64,000 nucleotides of DNA from Metellina segmentata. Taxonomy: Eukaryota > Arthropoda > Arachnida > Araneae > Tetragnathidae. The notes below the pieces were generated by a model that was not told where the DNA came from, searched no databases, and worked only from the letters and a program-made list of their open reading frames with translations. Where the stretch lies: contig OX375876.1 of the NCBI GenBank assembly GCA_947359465.1, positions 61,944,998 through 62,008,997 on the forward strand, in the 5' to 3' direction. Positions 45,064-55,665 of this stretch are shown here, piece after piece; position 1 is the first letter of the stretch; every line of letters starts with the position of its first letter. A program made the translations under genes and the position numbers.

Positions 45064-45850
45064 TTAGTATTCTGCTAAATGTTTCTCTTTTTCTTCCTAA
45101 TAAAAGATAAAAAATTAAATTAATAATTAATGTCCCGGCAAATCTTCTACAAACACTCAGTCTGCTTTTTAAAATTGTAACAGAGTCTAGACATTCCTGT
45201 TTTAACCTTCTGAGGGGTTCACACGCATATATACGTTATGCAACACGAACCTTTCCCCTGCATGACTTTTAACAAATTTTGACATTCTTGACCAACGTAA
45301 ATTTTCTCAATATTCTTTCAACCAATAGGTGTGGTTATTTAGTCATGTGTATGTAGTGCACAAATCGGGAGTCTGGTAACTTTCCGAGGATTAAACCTGG
45401 CCAACGGAGTTTTTCTTAGAGAAATCGAGGATTATGGGTTGAACCCGGTGAGGTAGAGCCTATCAGATCGAAGCATTCCAACCAGACACCCTATGTCTGC
45501 ACTCCGGGTCCCATAACCAGAATAGATCACGCGTCCTTCATGCCAACAATAAGTATTCCAAAGAACTCATTGTTCCACTTGTATATTAAAGATATTTTCC
45601 ATATTCCCTTGATAGCTTCCACTGATAGGTTCATTACAATACTAACAATGTTAACACGATTGCTCGTTTGGAGGACTGTATGGAAATGGACAAGACAACA
45701 AGAAATATAACAAAGGGACGGACGGATCGTCTGCTTGGAGCGTCTTCCGCCTCATTAGCACCCACGACCTTGCTCAACGCCCTCTACAATATTTGGATAG
45801 GTAGACAGTTGTATATACTTCACACTGGAGGCAACGCAATGGAGACATTC
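45064..45850. other. Unassigned; possible further TTAA-bounded element at 45202-45394
   Basis: No gene is supported. TTAACCTTCTGAGG at 45202 and, backwards, TTTAATCCTCGGAAAG at 45394 could be ends of another TTAA-type MITE, but the inverted match is short and the interior lacks the palindromic modules. An 80-codon frame at 45668-45910 is unrecognised and runs into a reverse-strand SINE. Confidence 0.25.
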
Positions 45851-45855
45851 AGGAC

Positions 45856-46115
45856 CTATCACGAATGGAAAGATCCAAGGACAATAGCTCGTCTTTTTGA
45901 ACCACGATAAGATGATGAGGTCAACACCCAAGGTACCATTCTACTCTCCAAATTTCCACACCACGTCACCGTGATGGCATTTGATGCCATGACATTCGAC
46001 ATGAATCAGCCTCCATCTACACGACAGTCTTTGGTTGTTTCATGATTCGAATTCGCAATCCTACCGTTGCTAATCCGCGTCTCTATTAACTGAGTTTCAA
46101 CTGCCCTGTTCATAT
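45856..46115 (-). mobile_element. SINE family B, reverse strand
   Basis: Minus strand: head GATTAGCAACGGTAGGATTG and box B GCGAATTCGAATCATG near 46045, CAAAGACTGTCGTGTAGATG, body AAATGCCATCACGGTGACG and GTGTTGACCTCATCATC, ending TGTCCTTGGATCTTTCC near 45870. The 3' end beyond this is missing or diverged. Confidence 0.72.
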
Positions 46116-46199
46116 TGGTGATTCTCAAATTTTATACAGCGACTGTTGTAAATTCTATGTTGGTGTTTACAGAATGTGAAAGTTTTCAGTGATTCATGT

Positions 46200-46256
46200 T
46201 GACGAACTCAATCCTCCGGTTGTTCATACGCAACTTTACCAACTGCCCTATGACAA
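46200..46256 (-). mobile_element. SINE family B, head fragment, reverse strand
   Basis: Minus strand: CAGTTGGTAAAGTTGCGTAT followed by GAACAACCGGAGGATTGAGT matches the family B head, with A box and start of B box. The body is absent. It is a second, separate head just beyond the copy at 45856. Confidence 0.45.
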
Positions 46257-46336
46257 GACAAGACCAACTGCAGAATTGACAAGAATTGGAAGGCAGTTCT
46301 GGACACATTATCTAACGAAATGATTTTTATTACAAA

Positions 46337-47854
46337 CTAGCAAAATACCCGACCTTACTCGGTTTGAATTGGCTTACTCTAGATTGAAGAGATGATGAAA
46401 ATAGATAATGACTTACGTTTTTCGTAGAATAAAATAATATTTTAACACCTTTCGCCATCTTTATAATTTCTACCACTTATTTTGGACACAAATCCTACAC
46501 ATGTATATCCATTCATGTAATACATTTCACACACATTGCACCCTTGCTGTATGACAAAGCTACAAAATGACGAAAGGTGACATTAAGGTTACTACTACAA
46601 AATACGATTTTGAGGGAAATTTGGAATTCCCTTTCTTAAGTTCTTAACATGTTCAACTCAATTAATAAAAACGACGATTTACTTCGAGTACTCTCGCACT
46701 CATATTCAACAAAACAATATATTTTTACGTGTGGCACTCTTGCATCCGGCATGCGAAATGTGGATTTTCGCAATCTTCTCCTGTCATTAGGACAAAGAAT
46801 TTTTTAATGTTTGAAAAGTTCTAGTTCGGATTTTTTAAACATTATCATTCTTTCAATTTCAATAATGGCATAATTACACCTAAAGTTGCTTTATTCTGAC
46901 TTACCTGCTACTTTAAACCGAATACTTTGTAGCGGTGTTGCGTGTGATGGAAAAGAAACACCAATAAATAAAAATAATAAATATTTAAAACAGAAAATAA
47001 AAGAAAACAGCGAAATAAAACAAAATAAAAGATGTCTTGAAAAAAAGTTGTTCTAAAGATACTAATTTGTGATTCCTTTTTATCTCTTGATCTCGCAGTT
47101 GCCACAACTAAAAAGAGCAAACAAATTAGAAATGCGAAATTTATTCAGAGCGAGAAAGAAACACGAGTTTTCGTTTTATTTCCGTTCTTTGAAAAATATC
47201 GTCTGTCCCAAATATTCGGAAATCGTTTACATTGCGCAAAGAACAAAAATAAGAATCGAAATAAATGAAGTATCAAAGTTGAAATTCCATAAAAAACAAA
47301 TAATTTTAGGAAAAGAAAATTGCCTTTTCAGCAGTACTGGTGAAGCAATCTAAGTAATCGTAATACTCAATATATTGTACATTCCAATTTTTCCAAAACT
47401 ATCAAATTCTGGTTGATTTAAGTATACTTACTCTGGTGTTTTAGCATGAAACTTATCTAAATAGTATAACAATAAAGAAATGTTTTATATTGCATTCACT
47501 AAACTAAAATATAATGTATAAAATAAAACATATTGCTATCAAATATATATTTGGAATAAAATTCTTCTGATTCCACCACGAACACACAAACACAAAATCG
47601 AACATTGAACAGAAAGACGGACAGACAGACTTTCGCAACCAATTTCACTCACTAAATGAAGATAAATACTCACTGTATGCAAATGTACATTGAAATATAT
47701 CGAAACGTGTGGACGTGCATAGGGCACATACAGACAGACACCAAACGCGGAAGAGGCGGATTTGGCATCAGTAGGATCCAAAACGGATAGAAAACGTGAA
47801 ATGAGTCGAAAATATTCAATGTACAAACAAACACTCCATTCTTATTTATATAGA
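46337..47854 (-). mobile_element. Non-autonomous Helitron-like element
   Basis: Read on the minus strand, it begins TCTATATAAATAAGAATGG next to an A (47855 side). It ends with a short hairpin-like CCGAGTAAGGTCGGGT, then ATTTTGCTAG next to a T. The TC start, near-terminal hairpin, CTAG end and A-T host site are the defining Helitron features. The stem is short and imperfect. The interior encodes no Rep/helicase domain; the 94-codon frame at 47069-47353 is unrecognised. Confidence 0.62.
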
Positions 47855-48654
47855 TAATGAATCAGGCGCAACGGTTCCTCCGTACGCGGGCGATCGCCTT
47901 CTCTTGTGTAATCACTAGAACTCTAATAAGAGGAGTATGCTATATGTAAGGCAATGGAATTGGTTGCTCATTTCTTTTAAGTTTCCAGCTAACTTGTAAA
48001 TATATTAATGTTTTAATGTCAATAAATTATTTTATTCGAACCTTGAGAAACCGGTGACTTGCTCAACCCAAAACAAGTAATGTTAAACACAAGGAATATG
48101 TAATCTTTTTGTAACATGAAAAATAGACTACACATTACAGCACAAAAAGTACCAACTTTCCTGGGTCTGGCAACCCTCCCCTCCTATACGTGGGGCCCTG
48201 TTTATAGTCCAGCGATTTTTCTTCCTCATACACTCGGTAAGTAAATCCCCATCACAACGGAACTAAGTTTTCGAAAACCCCTTCGATCATTTTAAATATT
48301 TAACGCAGGGAATCTGCGGAAGATGGAACTTAAAAAAAAAAGCTAACAAGCAGACACCCGGCGCATAAACTATGGCAACGAAAATACATGCCTTCGCCGT
48401 GGCGTTTTCCCAGTAGCAAATTTAATCTGCGGCGAGCAAGCCGCACGGACGCCCGAACCAAGCGGGCCTAGTCATTGCTCACGGTGTTGCTTTTGCGTGT
48501 AGAAAATTCTCATGACAACATGCAAATGAGTTGCGCTGCGGCTCTCAGTAACCGACTTTGAATTATGTCCTCTGTTGGGGGATGCGATCGATAGCTTCTG
48601 GCGCCAGCTGCCACAACGCTTTGGAGCCGCAGTAAAAGTTGAAGGCCAGTCTCT
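47855..48654. other. Unassigned sequence
   Basis: No gene is recognised. 48360-48650 is less AT-rich and contains a 117-codon minus-strand frame (48825-48472) and a 72-codon plus-strand frame (48575-48793), neither with a known motif. The segment at 47860-48056 has an AATAAATTATTTTATT stretch near its end and could be LTR-derived. Confidence 0.25.
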
Positions 48655-49055
48655 TGTTGCACACAAATGGGGGAAATCCTGCATCAAGTGTTTCCGCTGC
48701 CACACAACAATACCAAATATCTCCCCACCCCTTTTCCTTTTAACTCGTCTGATTGTTTTGAGGAAACCCCTTTCTGTTGGTGAGGATAAGTAAGGCAAGC
48801 TCACCAGGAAGCTCTGAAAATGCATTATGCGCGCTCATCTTATCCCAGACACCGTCTTCGATCTTTTAATTAAACAGTGGGAGTCCATGCGCTTGGAGAA
48901 GAGCGGCTGATGAATGATCTTGCTTTAGTTTCGCTCAAATGGGAACTGTCGGAAAGATAAATGTTCGTGTTATTTCTTTCATTCGAAATGCAGGCAATTT
49001 GTGAATGGACATGGAGGTCGCTTCGAAGATTGAATCGACGAAAGTAATCACAGAT
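48655..49055. repeat. Duplicated segment, first copy (partner at 51563)
   Basis: About 400 bp matching 51563-51975 in the same orientation: TGTTTCCGCTGCC, CCCCTTTTCCTTTTAAC, ATCTGATTGTTTT-like text, CACCGTCTTCGATCTTTTAA and GATGAATGATCTTGCTTT. A third, short copy of its 3' part lies at about 51315-51350. Neither copy has a convincing frame. Confidence 0.8.
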
Positions 49056-49556
49056 TAGTCTATTTCAAACGAGGGTTTTCAATTTTTGACAAGTACTTGA
49101 ACATTGAGGGTAAAAAATTGGAACAAATAATGGGGAAACAAACGTAAAAGAATAGAATCGACTTAATAAGTAAAACAACAGTGTGTATTATTAGTGTTTG
49201 CATAACTAGTTAACGGCATACGTATTATCAGTTCACTTGTCTGTGGCAACCATTCAATTATTTGCCGTTAATGCCAGTTGTCTTAGAGATTTTTTCCTTG
49301 TTCTTAGTGTATTGTATGCTTTTCCGTTGTAATATTTACATATTTGTATTTGTTAAATGTCTTGTTAGTACTTTGAGCTACACTTTTATTCCAATATTAC
49401 AAGACACAAATTTATAGAGCTAAATGCTCTCTAATATGGTGAAAAACAAACTATTATTAAGCAAGCCTCGTATATTAATCCAACTTCAGTCTTGAGACTC
49501 TAAATTGAAAGAAATAGTACACAAGCATGACGAGTTGTTTTCTGTTTAAAAACGGA
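49056..49556. other. Unassigned AT-rich sequence
   Basis: Nothing recognisable over about 500 bp between the duplicated segment and the TA-flanked element. Confidence 0.4.
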
Positions 49557-49851
49557 GTAGGGAAAGGTGTCGTACCTTGGGACAGTTGTACCTTGAAACA
49601 GTTTATATTGTACTACCTTCTTTTGAGTAAGTAGCAAAATAAGACATTGTAGTTTACCTTTTGCCACCAGAGAACCTTCTCACAAAGATTGGCACTCCAC
49701 AGGTGTTTGTTGTGTTTGCTAAATTTTTTTTAGGGTCGGTAAAGTTAGTTTAAAATCTGTTCTCAGTGATGATACGATTTCAATGTAAGCATGAACCTGA
49801 TAATACTTTCTAGACTGTTTTATTTGTACAGGCAACCAGTTATACCTTGGG

Positions 49852-49903
49852 ACAAAATAAATGTTGTACCTTGGGACAACCCAAGGTACAACAATTTATT
49901 TTG
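49852..49903. repeat. Palindrome built from the element's terminal motif
   Basis: ACAAAATAAATGTTGTACCT is followed by TGGG, ACAA, CCCA and then the complement AGGTACAACAATTTATTTTG. The stem is about 24 bp with one mismatch or bulge and a 4-nt loop. The inner part is the same GTACCTTGGG as the element's ends. Confidence 0.92.
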
Positions 49904-50784
49904 TCTTTTGATACAACAGTCTGGGTTTACAAATACACTAATACCCTGAAGTTGCACAATAGGTGGGACCGACGGTAAAACGCGTAAGTCGAATTCGCTT
50001 AAGACGGAGCATATAATTATTTTAAAATTTAGACCAAGGACTAACAAAACCAATAGTTTAGAAGAAAAATATTTAATAAAAATGCAGTTTTTTATACATA
50101 TTAAATAAATATGTTACAAAATTAATGTGCAACATAAAAAAGTTATTTCGATCTCGATGGCTTCATAAAATCTAACAAATTCGTCTGACAATACAATGCC
50201 TTCTTTTTTTCACGCGGAATTTCTTCCTAGCAAGCTTATATTTTTTTATTCCTTGCTTTGTATCTATAACGCATTGTTCGTTGAAGTCAATGGTTTCTTA
50301 AATTTTTAAGCCCCTTTCATCTGGCCTGGCCGCGCAGACGGGCTTCGACAGCCATTCCATTGGTTTTGAGTGCAGTTGATTTTTAACTGATTTCCTGAAT
50401 AATCTGATGACACAGAGATCCGCTGGAGCGCTCCAGCTGAAGAGAGGTATTTGTTTTGTGGTACTTATTTATGGGGCCACGGCCGTTGAAATTTTGCCTT
50501 TTTTTTAGCGCCCAAGACACAGAGATGCAAATCTCTATTGTAATATAGTCTATATATTGTTTTTTTTTGAAAAATAAGTGCAAGTTATTTGTAAATTAGG
50601 CTGTTTTGTTGTGTTGACAGGCACACTATTCGGCCCACTACATTACAGCGCATCACAGCAAGAGAAAAACTAAAATAACGGCCAAGCGATAAAATGTTGA
50701 AACTGTGTAATTTTTTATAAATACGGAATTTAGTATGTGTGGAATTGATTTATTATGAATGTAGTCTACTTCACACAATCTAAA

Positions 50785-50940
50785 AGTAACATGTATTCCA
50801 AGGTGCAACATGTATCCCAAGGTACAACAACAGTATCCCATGGTACAACAACATGTATCCCAAGGTACAACAACATGTATTCTATGGCAAAACAACATGC
50901 ATCCCAAGGTACAACAGCATGTATCCCAAGGTACAAGACC
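50785..50940. repeat. Array of CCCAAGGTACAACA units
   Basis: About seven units of roughly 22 bp, consensus CATGTATCCCAAGGTACAAC, with variants CCATGG and CTATGG. It lies inside the 49558-51148 element, about 200 bp from its right end, all units in one orientation. Confidence 0.9.
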
Positions 50941-51201
50941 ATGTTGAACCTAGGGACATTTGAATGGATTAAAAAAACAATTTATTAAACAGTTGGTGTT
51001 CGAGGTATATACAAATAAATAAAAAATGGCAAATTCTTCCGAAAGTAATGAATGTAAATAGTTAATTGAAAAAACAAACTTCAGCTACATTATAGCCTTA
51101 GGAATAATATGTGTTTAAAACTGTCCCAAGGTACGACACCTTCCCCTATGCGTGCGCATGTCGTATGTATTGTCGTCTGCTGTTCCAGTGTGTGGCCGGG
51201 C

Positions 51202-51289
51202 TTAAGGAATTTAAAAACAATCAGTCAATGGCAAAATTGGTCAGATCTTGATAGACAAGGTAAATAGTCAAAACCAATTGGAGGGTTAA
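51202..51289. mobile_element. TTAA-bounded palindromic MITE, copy F, shortened
   Basis: The right end, backwards TTAACCCTCCAATTGG, is at 51289. The interior has AATTGGTCAGATCTTGATAG. A TTAA at 51202 or 51211 may be the left border, but the usual left end sequence and most palindromes are missing. It lies only about 50 bp outside the 49558-51148 element. Confidence 0.6.
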
Positions 51290-51562
51290 TACATTTTCTT
51301 TCACTTGCTGTAAGGACGAATTTGTGTAAGGATCCAGAGGTCGTTCTAAAAGTTAAATCAACAAAAAAAAAATTCTGCATAGTCAAAGGAACATATTTAA
51401 CTTTAAATAAACAAAATATAAACGAATAGATGCTGCTATATATAATTAGATATTATTACATAACTCTTAAAATCACTTGAGAAGCAAGTACGTTCTTACA
51501 AGTTGAAAGAAGATAGTGAAGAACATATAATGTATCATTAGGGAGTAAACCAGCCGATGTCT

Positions 51563-51975
51563 TCTTGTTGAACACAAATGGAAGAATTCTCGATCAATTG
51601 TTTCCGCTGCCCCGCAAGAATACCAGACATACCCCTTTTCCTTTTAACCCATCTGATTGTTTTTACCAAACCCCTTTTTGTTGGCAGAGGGGATTAATAA
51701 CGTACGTTTATCAAGAGGCTCGGAAAATGTATTATCCCAACTTTCTTGGAAATACAGGACACTGTCTTCTTCGATCTCTTATAATTAAACTGTGCAAGAG
51801 TCTATGGCATTCGGAGAAATGCGTTTGATGGATGATCTTGCTTTTGTTGCGCTCAAAGGGCCACCAACGACGAGATAGATGGTGTCTGCGGAACTTCTTT
51901 CATTTGAGATGTAGAGGAATTTAATGATCTAGGGATCATTCTAATGGTTAAATCCATAAGTAAAATTGCAGATTA
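51563..51975. repeat. Duplicated segment, second copy (partner at 48655)
   Basis: Same blocks in the same order as 48655-49055: TTGTTTCCGCTGCC, CCCCTTTTCCTTTTAACC, CACTGTCTTCTTCGATCTCT and GATGGATGATCTTGCTTTTG. Divergence is moderate with indels. The 87-codon frame at 51565-51828 is not conserved in the first copy, which argues against coding. Confidence 0.8.
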
Positions 51976-52505
51976 CCAGTGGTGTAGTCTGAACGATTAT
52001 GACCTCTAAATTAAAAAAAATTATAGTTTAAACTAACAAATTTGGAAATAAAATTTGTAAAAATATAATTTGATAAGGGACTATGCACTCTTTCTTGTTT
52101 CTTTTGTGTTGGAATGATTTTCAATGATTATTTCTGGTATTTTACCACAGCTATATACACACAGAACTGCGCTTTTAGGCTTTGTTGATTTTTTTGTGTT
52201 TAGGCTTTGAAGGTTGTGTTTCCTTCTAAAATTTTACTAAAACTTGTTTCATATTTCATTTCAACCTATCAGTAGCGTAGCCAAAATGATTAGAAACTCT
52301 GCATTTTAAAGAAAATTTGTAGTTTAACCAACGAATTAGGAAACAAAATTTGTACAAATATAGTTGGATGATGGAATGTCAATCTTCCTTGATTATTTTG
52401 TTGTTGGAATGATTTTCAATGCTTAGTTTTTGAATGTTACTACAACTATGTACATACAGAACTGCGCTTTTAGGCTCTCATGTTTCCTTCTAGAATTTTA
52501 CCTGT
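51976..52505. repeat. Direct duplication, about 290-bp period, two copies
   Basis: Blocks TTGGAATGATTTTCAATG, AACAAATTTGGAAATAAAAT (second copy ACGAATTAGGAAACAAAAT) and ACAGAACTGCGCTTTTAGGC recur, then TGTTTCCTTCTA. Positions are about 51976-52242 and 52268-52502. Non-coding. Confidence 0.85.
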
Positions 52506-53077
52506 AAGAGATGTGAGAATTTGTCAGGATGGTTAGATTGTTTATTAATTTTCGGAGGTTAACGAGCGAGAACGAGCTGTTCCCTAGTATACTTTAAGTA
52601 ATTCTGAAAAGTATTTCTGTTTTGTAACAAAAATTCTTTAATTTGGCCGTTTTCTTGTAGAATACCCCTTACCCACCTAGTAAGAAATATATTCGTCATG
52701 AACAGACATTATCGCTTCTTCCGCTTGGATCAATGCGAAAAATAATTTTGGATTATCATTATATGTATTTATTTTCTGGGGTACTGGAAGCTCAAGACTC
52801 CAAGTACCGTTCTTTTATAACTTTTACATAAAAATTATACATATGCATATAAAATATTTGTGATATTAAAATTACAGTTGTTAGATCAATTATTTCTTTA
52901 TTAAAAAATCTGAAAGCATGAATATTATTAATTTGGTTTTAAAATTGCCATAAACATCTAACTTATTTGCATATATAGGTATCGTATAAGATCTAAAGAG
53001 ATAAAAATAGAGTGAATTTCTATAAACAAGATTTGAATATTTACTTGATGCTCTTAAAAGTCAAATACTTTCGGCGA
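52506..53077. other. Unassigned AT-rich sequence
   Basis: No gene or repeat recognised. Confidence 0.4.
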
Positions 53078-53912
53078 ACACACTAACCTTACACTAAGGA
53101 GTAGCTCATATTAACCTTACCCTCTGTGTGAACACACTGGTGTAACACCCACTAACCTTACATACACTGCAAACACACTGGAGTAACACACACTGCGCAT
53201 AAACTGTTGTAACACACATTAACCTAACACACTGTGCGAACACACTGGAGTAACACACACTAACATTACACACTGTGAGAATACACTGGTGTAACACACA
53301 TTAACCTTACACACTGTGCGAACACACTGGAGTAACACACATTAATCTACACACTGTGCGAACACACTGGAGTAACACACACTAACCTTACACACAGTGC
53401 GAACACACTGGAGTAACACACACTAGCCTTATACACTGTGCGAATACACTGGTGTAGCACACATTAACCTTACACACTGTATGAACACACTGGAGAAACA
53501 CACATTAATCTTACACACTGTGCGAACACAGTGGAGTAACACACATTAATCTACACACTGTGCGAACACACTGGAGTAACACACACTAACCTTACACACA
53601 GTGCGAACACACTGGAGTAACACACACTAACCTAATACACTGTGCGAATACACTGGTTTAACACATATTAACCTTACACACTGTGTGAACACACTGGAGA
53701 AACACACATAAATCTTACACACTGTGCGAACACACTGGAGTAACACACATTAATCTTACACACTGTGCGAACACAATGGAGTAACACACACTAACCTTAC
53801 ACACAGTGCGAACACACTGGAGTAACACACACTAACCTTACATACTGTGTGAATACACTGGAGTAACACACACTAACCCTACACACAGTGCGAGCACACT
53901 GGAGTAACACAC
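53078..53912. repeat. Minisatellite, about 41-bp unit, about 20 copies, with higher-order repeat
   Basis: The unit is CACTGTGCGAACACACTGGA followed by GTAACACACACTAACCTTACA. Variants include GAATACACTGGTG, CACAGTGCG and ATTAATCTACAC. A block of five units starting ATTAATCTAC at 53341 is repeated in the same variant order from 53545, giving a higher-order period of about 204 bp. Open frames through it are trivial. Confidence 0.95.
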
Positions 53913-54859
53913 TTTGAAATCAATCTAATGATGAAACATAGTTTCTAACTTTGTTCCTCTTTCAAAATCTGGCTGAAAATATTGCTACTGAATATGATGA
54001 ATATGATATTGACTAAGAAATATACGAGTAGATGAGGCATATACTGGCTACACTACTGATTGCAATTGGAACCTGGTCATTGAATATGATCTATTACAAA
54101 ATTAAAATACATCTAGATTCATGATTAAATGTGCACACATTCATTTTAAAGGTAAAGCAAGAGGATGCCGTGTTCCTCAGAGTTTAATATTACAATTCAC
54201 TCTTCACTGAAATTTATTCGTATAGTTTATGACGAATCGGTAATCACCCTGAGTCGTTGCGATGACTTGGGATGATGTACCGACCCGAATCTGTTACCAA
54301 ATGCTCTGTAAACATGTGCAGTAAATTCGAAGAACTCGTTCTCCCAAAAAGCTATTGATTGCCTTCCGTCCCTTGGCTCATTTAACAGTTTTAAAAGCAA
54401 ATAACGAAATTTCTATGCTTCCGCCACAGTGGAAGCTTATGAAGATGGAGATCGATCCAAAAGGCAATCTGGGTGATGGATTTTCCATCAAGACCGGCCG
54501 CTAGAAATGAAGTAAATTACCATGTATTAGAGAGGCTTTGCGACGGTTCGAATTTCAATTGCATTAGTATGCTACTCGGGAATGCTTTTTCGAGAAATAA
54601 GCAGCTCGTTGAGAGGACGCGTGGATGTTTATTACATTATTTTGGCTCGGCGTGTTTGTTTAGTGCATTAAGGGGACGGTACATTCAGAGTCACCAAAAT
54701 CGATCTTTTAATTTCATCTCGTTAACATTTTATATCAAACTCTATAGTGCGAAAATAATTCTTCAATTCTGATAACTTTTGAAGGAGCTACGAGTACAAC
54801 ATACAAACCTTTACAGATAGACAGTTGTTGCCACTAAATTTCGTTTACACCAGCGGTAT
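53913..54859. other. Unassigned sequence
   Basis: No recognised gene. A 99-codon frame at 54473-54772 in a less AT-rich stretch has no known motif. It has no repeat partner in the window and could be old single-copy DNA or an exon I cannot identify. Confidence 0.25.
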
Positions 54860-55050
54860 GGTAATTGGTAATTTCAGTTAACGTCGTACTAGACAACACA
54901 ACGGGTTATTGACGACGGTCCGGGATCAGAAAGATCCTAGGACAACACCTCGTAATTTTGACGACGGTCCGGGATCAGAAAGATCCTAGGACAACACCTC
55001 GTAATTTTGAACCACGGTCAGATAACGAAGCAACACCTGAGCTGCCAGTG
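54860..55050 (-). mobile_element. SINE family B, 3' part, reverse strand, with 50-bp internal duplication
   Basis: Minus strand: CAGGTGTTGCTTCGTTATCT, GACCGTGGTTCAAAATTACG, GTGTTGTCCTAGGATCTTTC, ATCCCGGACCGTCG and AACCCGTTGTGTTG, with tail GTACGACGTTAACTG. The stretch from CGTAATTTTG to GACGGTCCGGGATC is present twice in tandem with identical sequence. The head is missing. Confidence 0.85.
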
Positions 55051-55429
55051 TCATAGTATAGATCTGTGTACTGTGGATGTTATCCCCTTTCTCTGACCGC
55101 TGGCATCGATCTCCATTAACGAGCCGTCAGCGACTGACCTTCTAGAGGGTTCCTTCTTTTGTTCGTTACCCAACACTGTCGACCGTGAGGTGTGAGCTCT
55201 TTGTGGGAAAGGCAGAAGCTTGGTCCGGTGATATCTATCTCACGCCGAACGATACGCCACACAATACTTAGAAAGGAAAGCGTCAGTCGTAAAGGACACT
55301 CAAGGCTCCATCGCTCAAGTTAGGTAATTAGGTAAGGGAGGGGGGGGGGCGGACATGCAGGCGAAAGAGACGTTCTGTGAGGCGATTGAAAAAAATCGAA
55401 GCGCCGTTCTTTAAAGGTTAAATAACTAT
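55051..55429. other. Unassigned, with a G run
   Basis: No gene is supported. A run of about 10 G occurs at 55338-55349. The sequence around 55080-55300 is less AT-rich and has no repeat partner in the window. Confidence 0.35.
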
Positions 55430-55665
55430 GTAGTTAATTAACATCGCATTCGAGCAACACAATGGGCAATTGGCGACAATCAAGAATCAACTGCGAACGG
55501 AAAGATCTGAGGGCAACACACCGTCATTTTGCACATCGGTCAAATTACAAGGCCAACACTTAAGCTGTTACCCCACTTTCTAAACTTCCACAACAAGCAA
55601 CCGTGAGGGCATTTGAGGCCACGACAAATTGAACGTGCACCAGCCGCTAATCCACCACTATTCCA
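55430..55665 (-). mobile_element. SINE family B, reverse strand
   Basis: Minus strand: GGCTGGTGCACGTTCAATTT, GTCGTGGCCTCAAATGCCC, CACGGTTGCTTGTTGTGG, GTGTTGGCCTTGTAATTTGA and ATTGCCCATTGTGTTGC. The tRNA-like head is missing or degraded. A run of 13 C lies just beyond (55681). Confidence 0.75.

Larger units (their letters stand above)
49558..51148. mobile_element. 1.6-kb element whose end motif recurs internally
   Basis: Inverted ends: GGGAAAGGTGTCGTACCTTG on the left and GGGGAAGGTGTCGTACCTTG backwards on the right, both continuing GGACAGTT. TA dinucleotides flank them at 49558-49559 and 51147-51148. The core of the end, GTACCTTGGGACA, recurs inside. Near the left it forms a palindrome (49852-49903). 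Near the right it is an array of about seven TCCCAAGGTACAACA units, period about 22 bp (50790-50935). No recognisable transposase, so it is non-autonomous or the family is unknown to me. The 77-codon frame at 50755 only translates the array. Confidence 0.82.

Noticed and set aside
45202..45394. Seventh TTAA-type MITE
   Set aside because: Ends match only over about 10 bases and the interior lacks the family's modules; mentioned only as possible.
50755..50988. 77-codon frame with a repeated tripeptide-like pattern
   Set aside because: Direct translation of the CCCAAGGTACAACA array; no evidence of coding.
53078..53912. CRISPR-like or telomere-like array
   Set aside because: Continuous 41-bp units without spacers and no telomeric hexamer pattern; a minisatellite.
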